The notes: generated from the sequence alone by a model not told the origin. DNA of 64,000 nt from Phycisphaeraceae bacterium (GCA_028284155.1 JANQSF010000108.1:62001-126000); one strand, 5' to 3'. Counted from the stretch's first letter, positions 7,998-15,753 are shown. A program made the numbers and translations.

Positions 7998-9161
7998 TTA
8001 TGTCGCGGCGGTCAACTCGACGATGCGAACCGCCAATTCGCGGCCGATTATAACAAGTTCACCGTGCCCAATGACGCACGCCCCATGCCACAAGGAAACA
8101 GGTGCATTCGCCGACTTGACCAATTGCAGACGCTCGACACTCGTGAACTGTGTATCGACCAGTTGCGCGTCACCGATTGTCGGCTGGATCGCTTCGGGCA
8201 GCATCGCCGCTGGTCGAAATGTCGGAGTGCATGCCCTTACGGCGACATCGATGTGGGTCGGCGTGTCCTCGATGATGGTCGCGTCCGCGATCCGCCAGTT
8301 CGTCGGAGTCACGAGTTCACAGCCTTGTGGCAGTGTTGTCAGATCGGACGCTCCAAGCAGGATGACGTCACCGGTCTCAAGGGCTCGCATCTCGTCGGGT
8401 TGCATCGAGAAGGCGGGCAGCGCCAAGTGGACGGGCAATGGGATCGCTGTTGCTGGTACTCGGCCCAGCGCCGAGCCGATCGCGAATACGGCAGACCATT
8501 GAACGTCTTTCCATCCCGCAATGAAGAGTCGTACGAAACCCTCGACGCCTCCCAGATTCAAGGTCAATGGGACGCAGCGCGTCTCGTGGCGCGCGAGCCA
8601 CTGTTCGGCCTGCGCTCCATCGAGCATGGCTTCAATCACCGGCCCGGTGTCGTTCAACGACGCTCGTCGCAGGACCTGATCGACGGCCTGCAACACGAGG
8701 TATTCCGCGACGCCAAACTCGGCGGCAGTCAAGCCGGCTGACGGACCCGGTGCCACCGGCGACATGAGTCCTTCTTGATCACTGGTAACGGCGTTGACGA
8801 GACTACGGATGGACGAGGAGTCGAAACTGATCAGCGTGTCGGTCCCATTGGATGCGTCGCGAACGATCACGGCGAACAGGTGATCTGCCTGGCTGGCGGC
8901 CCCAACGTCGGCCGTGCCGGTTAAGGCAAGCGGTCGGTTCAACAACTGCCGCCAGACGTCTGCCACGGTGGCGATCGCCCAATCCAACGCGGCCGCGTGG
9001 CCGACGGGTACGACGCCGTGATCACCGGCCACGACGATGGGGCGCGACAGCGCCGCCTGCGGCCAGCGGACGTCAGTCGACGATGATTCGGGTGCTTCGC
9101 CGGCACTGCCGGCCAATCCCTCGTCGCTCGTTGTGGCTTCGGGTTGCGCGGGATGGGTCAT
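7998..9161 (-). CDS. sctQ: T3SS cytoplasmic ring protein SctQ (YscQ/FliM-FliN-like, SpoA domain)
   Basis: The protein, about 387 aa, belongs to the sorting-platform/C-ring family. The C-terminal 75 residues have the SpoA/FliN pattern: a short beta region around FTSVERLQLVKSANAPVSLW, then GHGELVIIGRELAVRIVEL at the very end. A second, weaker SpoA-like region lies around 270-320 (ALETGDVILLGASDLTTL). The N-terminus is acidic. The start is uncertain: ATG at 9161 is chosen, but TTG at 9179, overlapping the sctP stop, has a GAGGTGG sequence very close upstream. An internal start producing a short C-terminal SctQ product is common in this family but was not identified. Confidence 0.85.
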   Translation of the reverse strand: MTHPAQPEATTSDEGLAGSAGEAPESSSTDVRWPQAALSRPIVVAGDHGVVPVGHAAALDWAIATVADVWRQLLNRPLALTGTADVGAASQADHLFAVIVRDASNGTDTLISFDSSSIRSLVNAVTSDQEGLMSPVAPGPSAGLTAAEFGVAEYLVLQAVDQVLRRASLNDTGPVIEAMLDGAQAEQWLARHETRCVPLTLNLGGVEGFVRLFIAGWKDVQWSAVFAIGSALGRVPATAIPLPVHLALPAFSMQPDEMRALETGDVILLGASDLTTLPQGCELVTPTNWRIADATIIEDTPTHIDVAVRACTPTFRPAAMLPEAIQPTIGDAQLVDTQFTSVERLQLVKSANAPVSLWHGACVIGHGELVIIGRELAVRIVELTAAT

Positions 9162-9171
9162 GGCATCTGGG

Positions 9172-10089
9172 TCAGTCAATGTCCACCTCTACCACTTCCA
9201 CGTTGCGACCGCTCAGCGCGCTGACAAGTTGATTGATCTGGTCTTCACTTAAGGCGTCGGTGTTGACACCGGCGAACCGCATCTTGACGCGCCGCCGACC
9301 GCAGGACGTGAGGCAGACATGCATGCCCGCGAGCGGCCCGCTCCCGATCCCAAGCCTGAACTCACTGAGGCCTTCCTTGGTCTTGCCCACGGCCGCAAAC
9401 TGCACCAACTGTTCGAGCATTTGCACATTGACACCGGCCGGCGGAGGCGTTGCAACGATCGGTGCGTGGCCGCGCGTGGTAGGCGTGGGGAATGCCGGCG
9501 CGATCGCCGCGGCGTCGATGCGTGGCTTGAGGTCCGACCCGCTGTCGCTGTCGCGAGCCGATTGATCGTCGGTGCCGGATTGCGATCCGGAACGACCGCC
9601 CACTTTCGACAACTGAGTCGTCGACTCGGGGGCCTGCACCTCGGAGGAGTCCGATGAGACCGAACCGAGTGTGGCTCCGGTCCCCGCGGACGTGCCGCCA
9701 CTCGAGGCAGTGCCGGCCGCCGGCTGGCCGTTGCTTGCGTTCGCGCCCGACGCACCGGCGAACGCGCGGCCGGCTCTCTGCCCCGTGGTGGCTTGTTCGC
9801 CGGATGCCGAACTGCTGGGCGCATCGCTCGCACCTTGGGCGCTCGCCTGTGCAGCCCCTGAGTTTGCGGGTTTAGCGGCAGGAGCGTTCTTGTTCTGCGT
9901 CGTCGGCTGCGCCTTATCAGGCAGCGCCGCTGCGCTCTGTTGCTGTTGCATGCTCTGTTTGAAAACGCTCGCACGCTTCTCGCTGGTCGCACGCTGTTCC
10001 GCCTGAAGCAGGCGCTTCTTTTCGATGCGATCCGCTTCATCATCACCGTCTGGCGATCGCGAATTCGGGTTGATCTGGATATCCGCCAT
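9172..10089 (-). CDS. sctP: Probable T3SS needle-length regulator SctP (YscP/HrpP-like)
   Basis: A 305-aa protein: a charged N-terminus, then about 180 residues of Ala/Ser/Gly/Gln-rich low-complexity sequence, then a compact conserved C-terminal domain of about 90 residues (LSEFRLGIGSGPLAGMHVCL, ending RNVEVVEVDID). The architecture (disordered ruler plus C-terminal T3S4-like switch domain) fits SctP/FliK, which measures needle length and triggers the SctU specificity switch. It is encoded between sctI and sctQ, the expected place. Ruler sequences are not conserved, so the call rests on architecture and context. Its TGA is 10 bases before the chosen sctQ ATG. Confidence 0.7.
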   Translation of the reverse strand: MADIQINPNSRSPDGDDEADRIEKKRLLQAEQRATSEKRASVFKQSMQQQQSAAALPDKAQPTTQNKNAPAAKPANSGAAQASAQGASDAPSSSASGEQATTGQRAGRAFAGASGANASNGQPAAGTASSGGTSAGTGATLGSVSSDSSEVQAPESTTQLSKVGGRSGSQSGTDDQSARDSDSGSDLKPRIDAAAIAPAFPTPTTRGHAPIVATPPPAGVNVQMLEQLVQFAAVGKTKEGLSEFRLGIGSGPLAGMHVCLTSCGRRRVKMRFAGVNTDALSEDQINQLVSALSGRNVEVVEVDID

Positions 10090-10110
10090 CGCGTCCTGTC
10101 CTGCCGTTGC

Positions 10111-10566
10111 TTAGGCCTGTGTCTGCGAAATCTGTTTGATCCCGCTCGTACCCTGTTCGACGACTTTCGTGACCAGTTCGACACGGAAGTGCACGTCTTG
10201 AACACGGGTCTGCAGGTCGAGCATCCGCCACAACTGCAGTTGCCCGTCAGACTCATCGATCTTGCCCGATGCTTTCATCTGTTCAAGGTTGTCGCGGATC
10301 GAGGCGATTTCATCGCGGATACCGTTGGCTTGCTGCAGCGGATCAATGCCACCGATGTTCATGGCCTCATTCGGACCTTGTGTCCCATGTGGCGGCGCGG
10401 TCGCTCCGGCGGGCTCGCCAGCCTGTTCCATGTGCTGGCCGAACGCCACGCCGGATGTTTGACCGGACTTGGCTGCGGGGTTGGCCGAGTCAGCCCCAGG
10501 CGTTTGACCTTGGCCAGGAAGGGAGTTCGGTGGTATTGGGCCGGGGGTGCCGGGGATCGACATCAT
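10111..10566 (-). CDS. sctI: Probable T3SS inner-rod/adapter protein SctI
   Basis: A 151-aa protein with a Pro/Gly-rich N-terminal half and a helical C-terminus. The last 30 residues (VHFRVELVTKVVEQGTSGIK, then a short polar tail) match the conserved SctI pattern of a helix containing ELVxKVV followed by a second amphipathic helix with a conserved small-residue turn. SctI links the export gate to the needle. The ATG overlaps the TGA of the upstream gene by 4 bases, and a GGAGGGG ribosome-binding sequence lies just upstream, indicating strong expression and coupling. sctP begins 21 bases downstream. Confidence 0.75.
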   Translation of the reverse strand: MMSIPGTPGPIPPNSLPGQGQTPGADSANPAAKSGQTSGVAFGQHMEQAGEPAGATAPPHGTQGPNEAMNIGGIDPLQQANGIRDEIASIRDNLEQMKASGKIDESDGQLQLWRMLDLQTRVQDVHFRVELVTKVVEQGTSGIKQISQTQA

Positions 10567-10970
10567 GCCCCTCCTTTCGTCTGGTTGAAGAGTCGATTGA
10601 ATAACTGTGACAACTGCGGGTCCGACGTGAACTTCTCAGTCACGGCCGCCGTCATCTCCGGCGATGCTTGATCGCCGAACTGCTGAGTGAGTTGGTCATC
10701 GACAACGCTTTGAAGGATCTGTTCTTTGGATTGTCCCTTGGACAGACCATCCTGCACCTGAGAAGCGATACGGTCGAAGTTCGGCCGCAGAGCGCCGGCC
10801 GAGTCGGACGGTCCCGTGCCTTGACTCGACTGGGTTTGTCCGGCGCCCATCGCCTCACGAAAGCCGGTCTTGTCCGTCTCCTCCGCGCCGCCGACGCCCT
10901 TGGCCTTGTCAGGCCCGTCGGGCTTGATCGGTTGATTGTCAAAATTTGAGCCGGGTCCTCGGATTTCCAT
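10563..10970 (-). CDS. Unrecognised T3SS-locus protein, 135 aa
   Basis: No family recognised. The product is soluble, with a polar Gly/Ser/Asp-rich N-terminal half likely to be disordered and a helical C-terminal half (PNFDRIASQVQDGLSKGQSK onward) ending in a Gln/Asn/Phe-rich amphipathic helix (SQLFNRLFNQ). The start at 10970 (MEIRG) is chosen over an upstream in-frame ATG because GAGGTG lies 5-7 bases before it. It overlaps sctI by 4 bases and follows the TPR gene by 50 bases. Size, disorder and position are compatible with a secreted early substrate, a rod partner or a chaperone; the sequence does not decide. Confidence 0.65.
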   Translation of the reverse strand: MEIRGPGSNFDNQPIKPDGPDKAKGVGGAEETDKTGFREAMGAGQTQSSQGTGPSDSAGALRPNFDRIASQVQDGLSKGQSKEQILQSVVDDQLTQQFGDQASPEMTAAVTEKFTSDPQLSQLFNRLFNQTKGGA

Positions 10971-11020
10971 GACACACCTCAAGTCGTGCACCGGTCAACA
11001 CTGTCAATTCCGGTTGATGA

Positions 11021-11485
11021 TCAAGCGTTCTTCAAAAGGCCAATCATTTGACCGTTCTCAAGCATGTCGGCCGCATGTCGGCCGGATGGTCCGTCCTTGT
11101 CGAGTTCCACGGCATGCGCAAATGCCTGCCGGGCCTGTTCCGTCTTGCCCTGATGCAGCAACGCTTTCGCCGCTACGACATACGCACGGGCGGTGGTGGA
11201 CTGGTCTGTACTGTTGCCGTCCGGTCGGGCCAACGCGGTCTCGATCGCGGCGTCTGCCTGCTTGTGGGCTTGGTCGTATTGATTCTGCATCAAATACACT
11301 TCAGCCAAGCCAAGGTATCCCGCCGCGTCGTGCGGGATCAGCGTCGTCAAGGCCTTGAAGACCGTTTCGGCTTCGGCCCATCGACCCAGGTACGACCAGA
11401 GGAATCCAGCCTCTCCCAGCAGTTGTGCCGGCCGGGGATCCGACTTCAGATCCAGCTCTGCAATCAGGTCATTGGGGCCAGCCAT
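11021..11485 (-). CDS. TPR protein, candidate T3SS needle-subunit chaperone (SctG/SctY-like role)
   Basis: A 154-aa protein made of about three tetratricopeptide repeats: AGFLWSYLGRWAEAETVFKA, AAGYLGLAEVYLMQNQYDQA, and the third around RAYVVAAKALLHQGKTEQARQ with FAHAVELDKDGPSG following. No signal peptide. In T3SS loci, small TPR proteins of this size (YscG, PscG, HrpB1-like, and class II translocator chaperones) bind needle or translocator subunits in the cytoplasm. It lies 60 bases downstream of the 120-aa filament candidate and 50 bases upstream of the 135-aa gene, supporting such a role. Identity with a specific family member is not claimed. Confidence 0.75.
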   Translation of the reverse strand: MAGPNDLIAELDLKSDPRPAQLLGEAGFLWSYLGRWAEAETVFKALTTLIPHDAAGYLGLAEVYLMQNQYDQAHKQADAAIETALARPDGNSTDQSTTARAYVVAAKALLHQGKTEQARQAFAHAVELDKDGPSGRHAADMLENGQMIGLLKNA

Positions 11486-11545
11486 TCGTGTTTCCTTTTC
11501 AGCCGGTTGTCGCTATTCCTGTTTGCCGTGGCCGAGCAATCCGGC

Positions 11546-11908
11546 TCAGGCACGAATGTTCCGCACGGCGGCCATACGCGTTTCATGCTCGGTTTTCGAC
11601 ACGTTCGAGAGCGTGTTGAACTGCTGGCTCTGAACCTGCATCTGATTCTGAAGTTGCAGCAGTTGCATGAACTGGGCGTTGTTGTCATTCAGTTGCCCAG
11701 ACAAGCCGCCCAACGCGCCGCCGCCACCCGTCAGGCCACCCAGCGCGCCGCCGCTGTAGACATTCGCGGCCGTCCCGGCGAGGCGGGCGGCGAAACCCAA
11801 ACCGGCGTTCAGGGCTTGCCCCAAGCCGTCGTTTTCGGATTTGCTCGTCTCGCTCTGGTAGCTCGGCGGGTTCTGAAAGTTCTGACGTTCGATGTTGATG
11901 TCGGCCAT
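11546..11908 (-). CDS. Small helical protein, candidate T3SS needle/filament subunit
   Basis: A 120-aa protein with no signal peptide. After a polar N-terminus comes a Gly/Ala/Leu stretch (about 35-75, with GGALGGL repeated twice), then a C-terminal amphipathic helix (about 76-120: FMQLLQLQNQMQVQSQQF followed by NTLSNVSKTEHETRMAAVRN). The heptad-like helix ending in RNI resembles the C-terminal packing helix of T3SS filament proteins. There is no other obvious needle gene in the locus, and a TPR chaperone gene follows. The ribosome-binding sequence AAAGGAA lies 7 bases before the ATG. The assignment is inference, as needle proteins diverge quickly and are usually about 80 aa. Confidence 0.6.
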   Translation of the reverse strand: MADINIERQNFQNPPSYQSETSKSENDGLGQALNAGLGFAARLAGTAANVYSGGALGGLTGGGGALGGLSGQLNDNNAQFMQLLQLQNQMQVQSQQFNTLSNVSKTEHETRMAAVRNIRA

Positions 11909-12035
11909 GGTTCGTTCCTTTCGTCGTTGCCCTGATCAGCGTTTGATTCACACGCCCTCGTGGGGCGACACGCTGTTATCCTCCGTTCGTCGTGGCCGTT
12001 GCAGGACCTACGACTATTTTCTTCATGCTGAGCTG

Positions 12036-12054
12036 CCGACAAGCGCATTGTCGG
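12036..12054 (-). promoter_or_regulatory. Hairpin beside an AT-rich segment upstream of the filament candidate
   Basis: Perfect 6-bp inverted repeat CCGACA (12036-12041) / TGTCGG (12049-12054) with a 7-base loop. Next to it, 12053-12089 is strikingly AT-rich (containing AATATTAATTAC) in an otherwise GC-rich locus. It lies in the 171-base gap between the 94-aa and 120-aa genes, the longest gap in the minus T3SS arm. It could be a promoter/operator for the filament gene or an mRNA processing/attenuation site. The function is inferred. Confidence 0.35.
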
Positions 12055-12079
12055 ACTTAAACATTGAAATATTAATTAC

Positions 12080-12364
12080 TTAAGCACTATTGCCGCCCGA
12101 CAAAATCTCCAGCAGTTCTTGAGTTTTTTCGAATCCCGCGGCGACCGTTTGGCACCGGTGTCCGCTCTTTGGGTTGCTGGCGGCCTCCGCCGCGGCGGCG
12201 AGCCTGGTCAGCGGTGCCTGAATCAACGACTCCGCCAGCGCACCCTGGCCCGCCGCCTTTTCGCGGAGCAGTTGCTCAATCAGCTCGAAACCGGTGGCGT
12301 CATTGCCGCCAGCCTGGTTTTCAGCGCTCACAGACGATGACGATGGATTCGAGGGAGGATTCAT
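12080..12364 (-). CDS. Unrecognised small T3SS-locus protein, 94 aa
   Basis: A 94-aa soluble protein with no recognised family. A Ser/Asn/Pro-rich N-terminal 20 residues precede two predicted helices (FELIEQLLREKAAGQGALAE and a C-terminal one containing AAGFEKTQELLEIL). It begins 3 bases after the stop of the TPR lipoprotein gene, so the two are probably co-translated. The size is in the range of T3SS needle, chaperone or SctE/SctG-type accessory proteins, but no motif distinguishes these. Confidence 0.6.
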   Translation of the reverse strand: MNPPSNPSSSSVSAENQAGGNDATGFELIEQLLREKAAGQGALAESLIQAPLTRLAAAAEAASNPKSGHRCQTVAAGFEKTQELLEILSGGNSA

Positions 12365-12367
12365 GGT

Positions 12368-13651
12368 CTAGCTTCCGATCTTTTGGCTGGCATCCGAGAG
12401 TTGTTTACGCAGTTCCGCCATTTTGTCCGTATCCTGACCGCCAAGCGCCTGCTTTGCGGCGTCGAGGCAGTCGAGGCCTGCCTTCAGTGAATCGATCCGC
12501 TTGAGCTCCGTGCCCGCAGCGAGGTAGAGCTCTGCTCGCTTCACGTACCCGGCCGCGTGTGACTTGTTCAGCTTGTGCAGCCGATCGAAGTACTTATCCG
12601 CTTCGTCCGCCAAGGCGGTCTCCTTCGACTGCTTGTACCAGTCGGTGTACACCGACGCCATTTCCAGTAGGAGCACGACGTTGTTGGACAGCTTGGGATC
12701 TTCTGAATCGACATACGGCTTCAAGATCCGTTCGGCTGACTGGTACTGCCCCTGCTTGTACATCAGGCTCGCCATTTCAATCTTGGCGGGAAAGAAATCG
12801 GGATCCCACTGCAGGCTGTAGTCCAGACGCTTGACCACCTCCGCCGACGACTTGCCTTCGGCTTGGTCCAGCAAGGCGTGGTGATACTCGATGTCCGCGC
12901 GCAGACGGCGCATGAGCCCGGCGTGATTCACAAAAGTCCGGTTGGCCTGCTGCATCACCAGCCCGGGATTCTCAATCGTCCACGCCTCGGCGTCCTGGAG
13001 CCAGACCACGATCAACCGCAGTCGCTCATCCTCGGTTAGTGAAGGATCGTTCGGATTGCGACCGGGCTCGGGCTTGCGCGGGATGTTCAAGCCGAGCATG
13101 TCAAAGAAGTCCGGCGGGCGGGGCTTGCTTTTCGTGTTGCCCTGGATCTTGTCCAAGGCCTTTTGCGCACTACGCAGATGAGAACGAGCCGCGCTGAACT
13201 CGCCCTTGCGCGCTGCCACGTCCGCCAGGCCGACCCAGGCGGGCACCCAATCCTGGCAGAGCCGACGCGCCTTGTCGTACCCCGCGTACGCACGGTTGAC
13301 CTGACCCGACTCCAGGTACATCTGCGCCATCTTCGAGTGGAACAGCACGCATCTCGGATCGTTGGCCACCGCGCCGTCAAGCAGTTTCAGGACATCGTTC
13401 ATCTCCGACTCGAGCGCCTCACCTCGCAGATCCCGCGCCCTGACTTGGCCATACCGTCGCTTGGCATTCTCATAAAGACCGACACCGTTCTGACTGACCA
13501 GGCTGACGCCAACACAGTGAGACTCGGTCGGTTTGGGTGTTGTCTTGCAACCGGTCATCAGCATCACACCGACCGCGACAACGGGCAAGACGGCACAGCA
13601 TGAGGGACTGCCGAACCAATGCGCTGCCGTTTGTGAATGACGTTCCGCCAT
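12368..13651 (-). CDS. TPR lipoprotein at the head of the T3SS minus arm
   Basis: A 427-aa protein with an N-terminal lipoprotein signal: hydrophobic stretch from about residue 17 and lipobox LMTGC with Cys35. It is followed by several TPR-like helical pairs (for example VLFHSKMAQMYLESGQVNRA, WVGLADVAARKGEFSAARSH, AKIEMASLMYKQGQYQSAER). It is predicted to be anchored in the outer or inner membrane, facing the periplasm. The start at 13651 is chosen because AAAGGGA lies 9 bases upstream and the signal peptide follows directly. As first gene of the arm it may act as a pilotin or assembly scaffold for a secretin, but this is inference from location. Confidence 0.8.
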   Translation of the reverse strand: MAERHSQTAAHWFGSPSCCAVLPVVAVGVMLMTGCKTTPKPTESHCVGVSLVSQNGVGLYENAKRRYGQVRARDLRGEALESEMNDVLKLLDGAVANDPRCVLFHSKMAQMYLESGQVNRAYAGYDKARRLCQDWVPAWVGLADVAARKGEFSAARSHLRSAQKALDKIQGNTKSKPRPPDFFDMLGLNIPRKPEPGRNPNDPSLTEDERLRLIVVWLQDAEAWTIENPGLVMQQANRTFVNHAGLMRRLRADIEYHHALLDQAEGKSSAEVVKRLDYSLQWDPDFFPAKIEMASLMYKQGQYQSAERILKPYVDSEDPKLSNNVVLLLEMASVYTDWYKQSKETALADEADKYFDRLHKLNKSHAAGYVKRAELYLAAGTELKRIDSLKAGLDCLDAAKQALGGQDTDKMAELRKQLSDASQKIGS

Positions 13652-13794
13652 GGCGAGACTCCCTTTGCAACACATCGCTCAACGCGCTCGTGCGGACTGG
13701 CCGCTTCCTATTGATCTTACACGATTTGGCTGTTGCCGCTGATCCGTCGGGCGAATCCAATTCCCGCAATTCACGGGCTGCCGCGGCCGAATGT

Positions 13795-14157
13795 TCACCA
13801 TCGCCGGCGGCGGTCATGGAAGCGGACGTCGAGTTCCCACCATTGCGGCTTGTGAACCCAACGCCCATCACGGTGCTCGGCGAAGCACCTGACGTATGCC
13901 GGCGCTCCCTTGGGATTGTGGACCTTATGGAAGTGGAGCTTGGAGGGTTCGTGAGTCTCGTAGTACTCGCCAAACCGCACGTGGTAGTGGGGATAGGCGG
14001 TTGATACCCACACGTGATAAGCCACGCCGTCCGTGTAATGGATCTTGTCGCCTTCCCGCCATTGCCGCTCTCGCGGCCCCGGCTCGGTCAGGGCGCATCC
14101 AATCATCGAAGCCACGCCGATGCTCAGCGCGACCACGGGACAGAGAAGAGACCGCAT
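13795..14157 (-). CDS. Small predicted lipoprotein, 120 aa
   Basis: A lipoprotein signal with lipobox SMIGC (Cys21) precedes a basic, aromatic and His-rich mature part of about 100 residues (DGVAYHVWVSTAYPHYHVRF, WVHKPQWWELDV). No family recognised. The start at 14157 is chosen because AAGGAGG sits 5 bases before the ATG, and the first 20 residues form a good signal peptide. It is on the same strand as, and 143 bases upstream of, the TPR lipoprotein, so it may belong to the same transcription unit. The clustered aromatics and His suggest a compact beta domain or metal binding; neither is shown. Confidence 0.7.
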   Translation of the reverse strand: MRSLLCPVVALSIGVASMIGCALTEPGPRERQWREGDKIHYTDGVAYHVWVSTAYPHYHVRFGEYYETHEPSKLHFHKVHNPKGAPAYVRCFAEHRDGRWVHKPQWWELDVRFHDRRRRW

Positions 14158-14462
14158 AAAAGCCTCCTTGGGATTGTGGCGGGCCCAAGCCACGACCGGA
14201 CGGAGGCCGAGCACGGGCTCGCGGGATTCGGCTTGTTATCGCGATCGCCGGACCAGTGTTGCAGGCGATGGACAGAAAAACTGCCAATTCCTGGTCCGAT
14301 CCGGTCCGAGTCCTGCCCTCTCTGCCCGCGTCGAGACCGATGCTGCCTCGTCGTTTCTCAGCCGATCTCAGGCATTTAGATGATTGATTGAGCCATCCGT
14401 GCAACGCTCGCAGCCGAAGCTCGATAACCGGTTCGAACTTACTCGAACACAGGAGCTTCGAC
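14158..14462. other. Divergent intergenic region between the small lipoprotein and the lipase-like gene
   Basis: 305 bases without a convincing ORF. It must hold the divergent promoters for both flanking genes, but no clear -35/-10 pair was identified. One perfect 8-bp inverted repeat, CGGACCAG (14249-14256) / CTGGTCCG (14291-14298), lies about midway and could be an operator or hairpin. The lipase-like gene's ribosome-binding site (AGGAG) is at the end of the region. Confidence 0.4.
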
Positions 14463-15503
14463 ATGAACTTTGGCCCCTTCGATCTCAGCCCGCTCACGAA
14501 CGCCGTCGGTGACTTCACCAACCAGGCTGCCCAGGGTATTCAGGACAAGGCGGAAGCAGCGTGGCAGGCCGCCGGTCAGGCCGCTGGCGCGGCCGCGGAC
14601 GTCGTCGAAGACGGATTGGTCCTTGCCGGTCAGACCGCGCAGGCCGCAGGCAACCTGGCCATGGGATTGGCCGAAGGGGCCGCGGGTGTCGCCGGCTGGG
14701 TGGCCCAAACGACCGGCACGATCGCTGCGGATCAAGCACAAATGGGGCCGGAACTCATTTCATTGCGTCAACGCGCCATCGACGCGAACCAGGGCGAGCC
14801 CGTTCAGCGTCGTCACGACACGCCGCAAGAGGCCCGCGAATTCCGCGACCTGAGTATCGCCATCTATGACAGCAGTCAACCGCTGCCCGAAGGATATGAA
14901 GAAGTCCCTAATGCGGAAGAGGAACTAGGCGTTCCGCTGAAGGACCCCGATACCGGGCTCGAGGCCAAGGTCTATCGCAAGGACGATACCTACGTGCTGG
15001 TGTTCGAAGGCTCGACGGGTGAGGACAACGCAGCCGACTGGGGAGTCAACTTCGCCCAGGGTGGCGGCGCTGTCCCCAAACAGTACCGACAGGCACTCGA
15101 CATCGCGTTGCGATTCAAGGACGTCTACGGCGACCGGGGCGATGTTGTGGTCACCGGCCACTCGCTGGGCGGCGGACTCGCGACTTTCGCGGGCGTGGGC
15201 GCCGGCATCGAGACGTATACCTACAACACGTCCGGACTCGGGCCGGGCACGAAGGCCTTCCTGGATTCCGCCGGCCTGGTCAATCAAAACCAACACCTTG
15301 TCAAGAACTACATACAGCGTGGCGAGATGGCCAGCATCGCCCGCGTCGCGCTGCACACCGTCGTGAATGCCGCTCTGCACAACGTGCCCAACATGCTCGG
15401 TTATGGCCCCATGTTCATGATCGGCGAAACCGAACGGATTGGCACTTACGGTCGCGATCCGGTTTCAGCACACAACGATCCCGACATGTCCGGCGTTCGA
15501 TAG
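14463..15503 (+). CDS. Class-3 lipase-like alpha/beta hydrolase, candidate T3SS effector
   Basis: A 346-aa protein. The N-terminal ~95 residues form an Ala/Gly-rich helical region (VEDGLVLAGQTAQAAGNLAM) with no Sec signal. The rest is an alpha/beta-hydrolase domain resembling class-3 lipases: a substrate-loop strand around VLVFEGSTG, then the nucleophile elbow GHSLGG at 232-237 (Ser234), followed by TYNTSGLG. Candidate catalytic Asp/His lie further C-terminal but are not assigned. The start at 14463 has AGGAG 7 bases upstream. It is divergent from the T3SS minus arm. Lack of a Sec signal, a membrane-active-looking N-terminus and position suggest a secreted phospholipase effector; this is inference. 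A cytoplasmic lipase is the alternative. Confidence 0.75.
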   Translation: MNFGPFDLSPLTNAVGDFTNQAAQGIQDKAEAAWQAAGQAAGAAADVVEDGLVLAGQTAQAAGNLAMGLAEGAAGVAGWVAQTTGTIAADQAQMGPELISLRQRAIDANQGEPVQRRHDTPQEAREFRDLSIAIYDSSQPLPEGYEEVPNAEEELGVPLKDPDTGLEAKVYRKDDTYVLVFEGSTGEDNAADWGVNFAQGGGAVPKQYRQALDIALRFKDVYGDRGDVVVTGHSLGGGLATFAGVGAGIETYTYNTSGLGPGTKAFLDSAGLVNQNQHLVKNYIQRGEMASIARVALHTVVNAALHNVPNMLGYGPMFMIGETERIGTYGRDPVSAHNDPDMSGVR

Positions 15504-15753
15504 ACTGACACGCACCGGTTCGAATTGTCGGAAACTGCTTACACAGTCAATCTCGGTCGAGTGTAGCGATGCGCCGGGCTACTTGAACGCGGTTACAACG
15601 AGCCCTTCAACGGCAAGCTGAGAGACGAACGATTCAATACGCAGGCCTTTAGCTCGCTGCAAGGGGCGAGGATATTGATCGAATGTTGACGTCGTCGCTA
15701 CAACGGCGTCAGGCCGCACAGCCGCAGGGGTATCGCCCCCTTTCCGCGTTGAT

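Noticed and set aside
13537-14004. 155-codon plus-strand open frame over the TPR lipoprotein 5' end
   Set aside because: Shadow of two minus-strand lipoprotein genes that have good ribosome-binding sites and lipoboxes.
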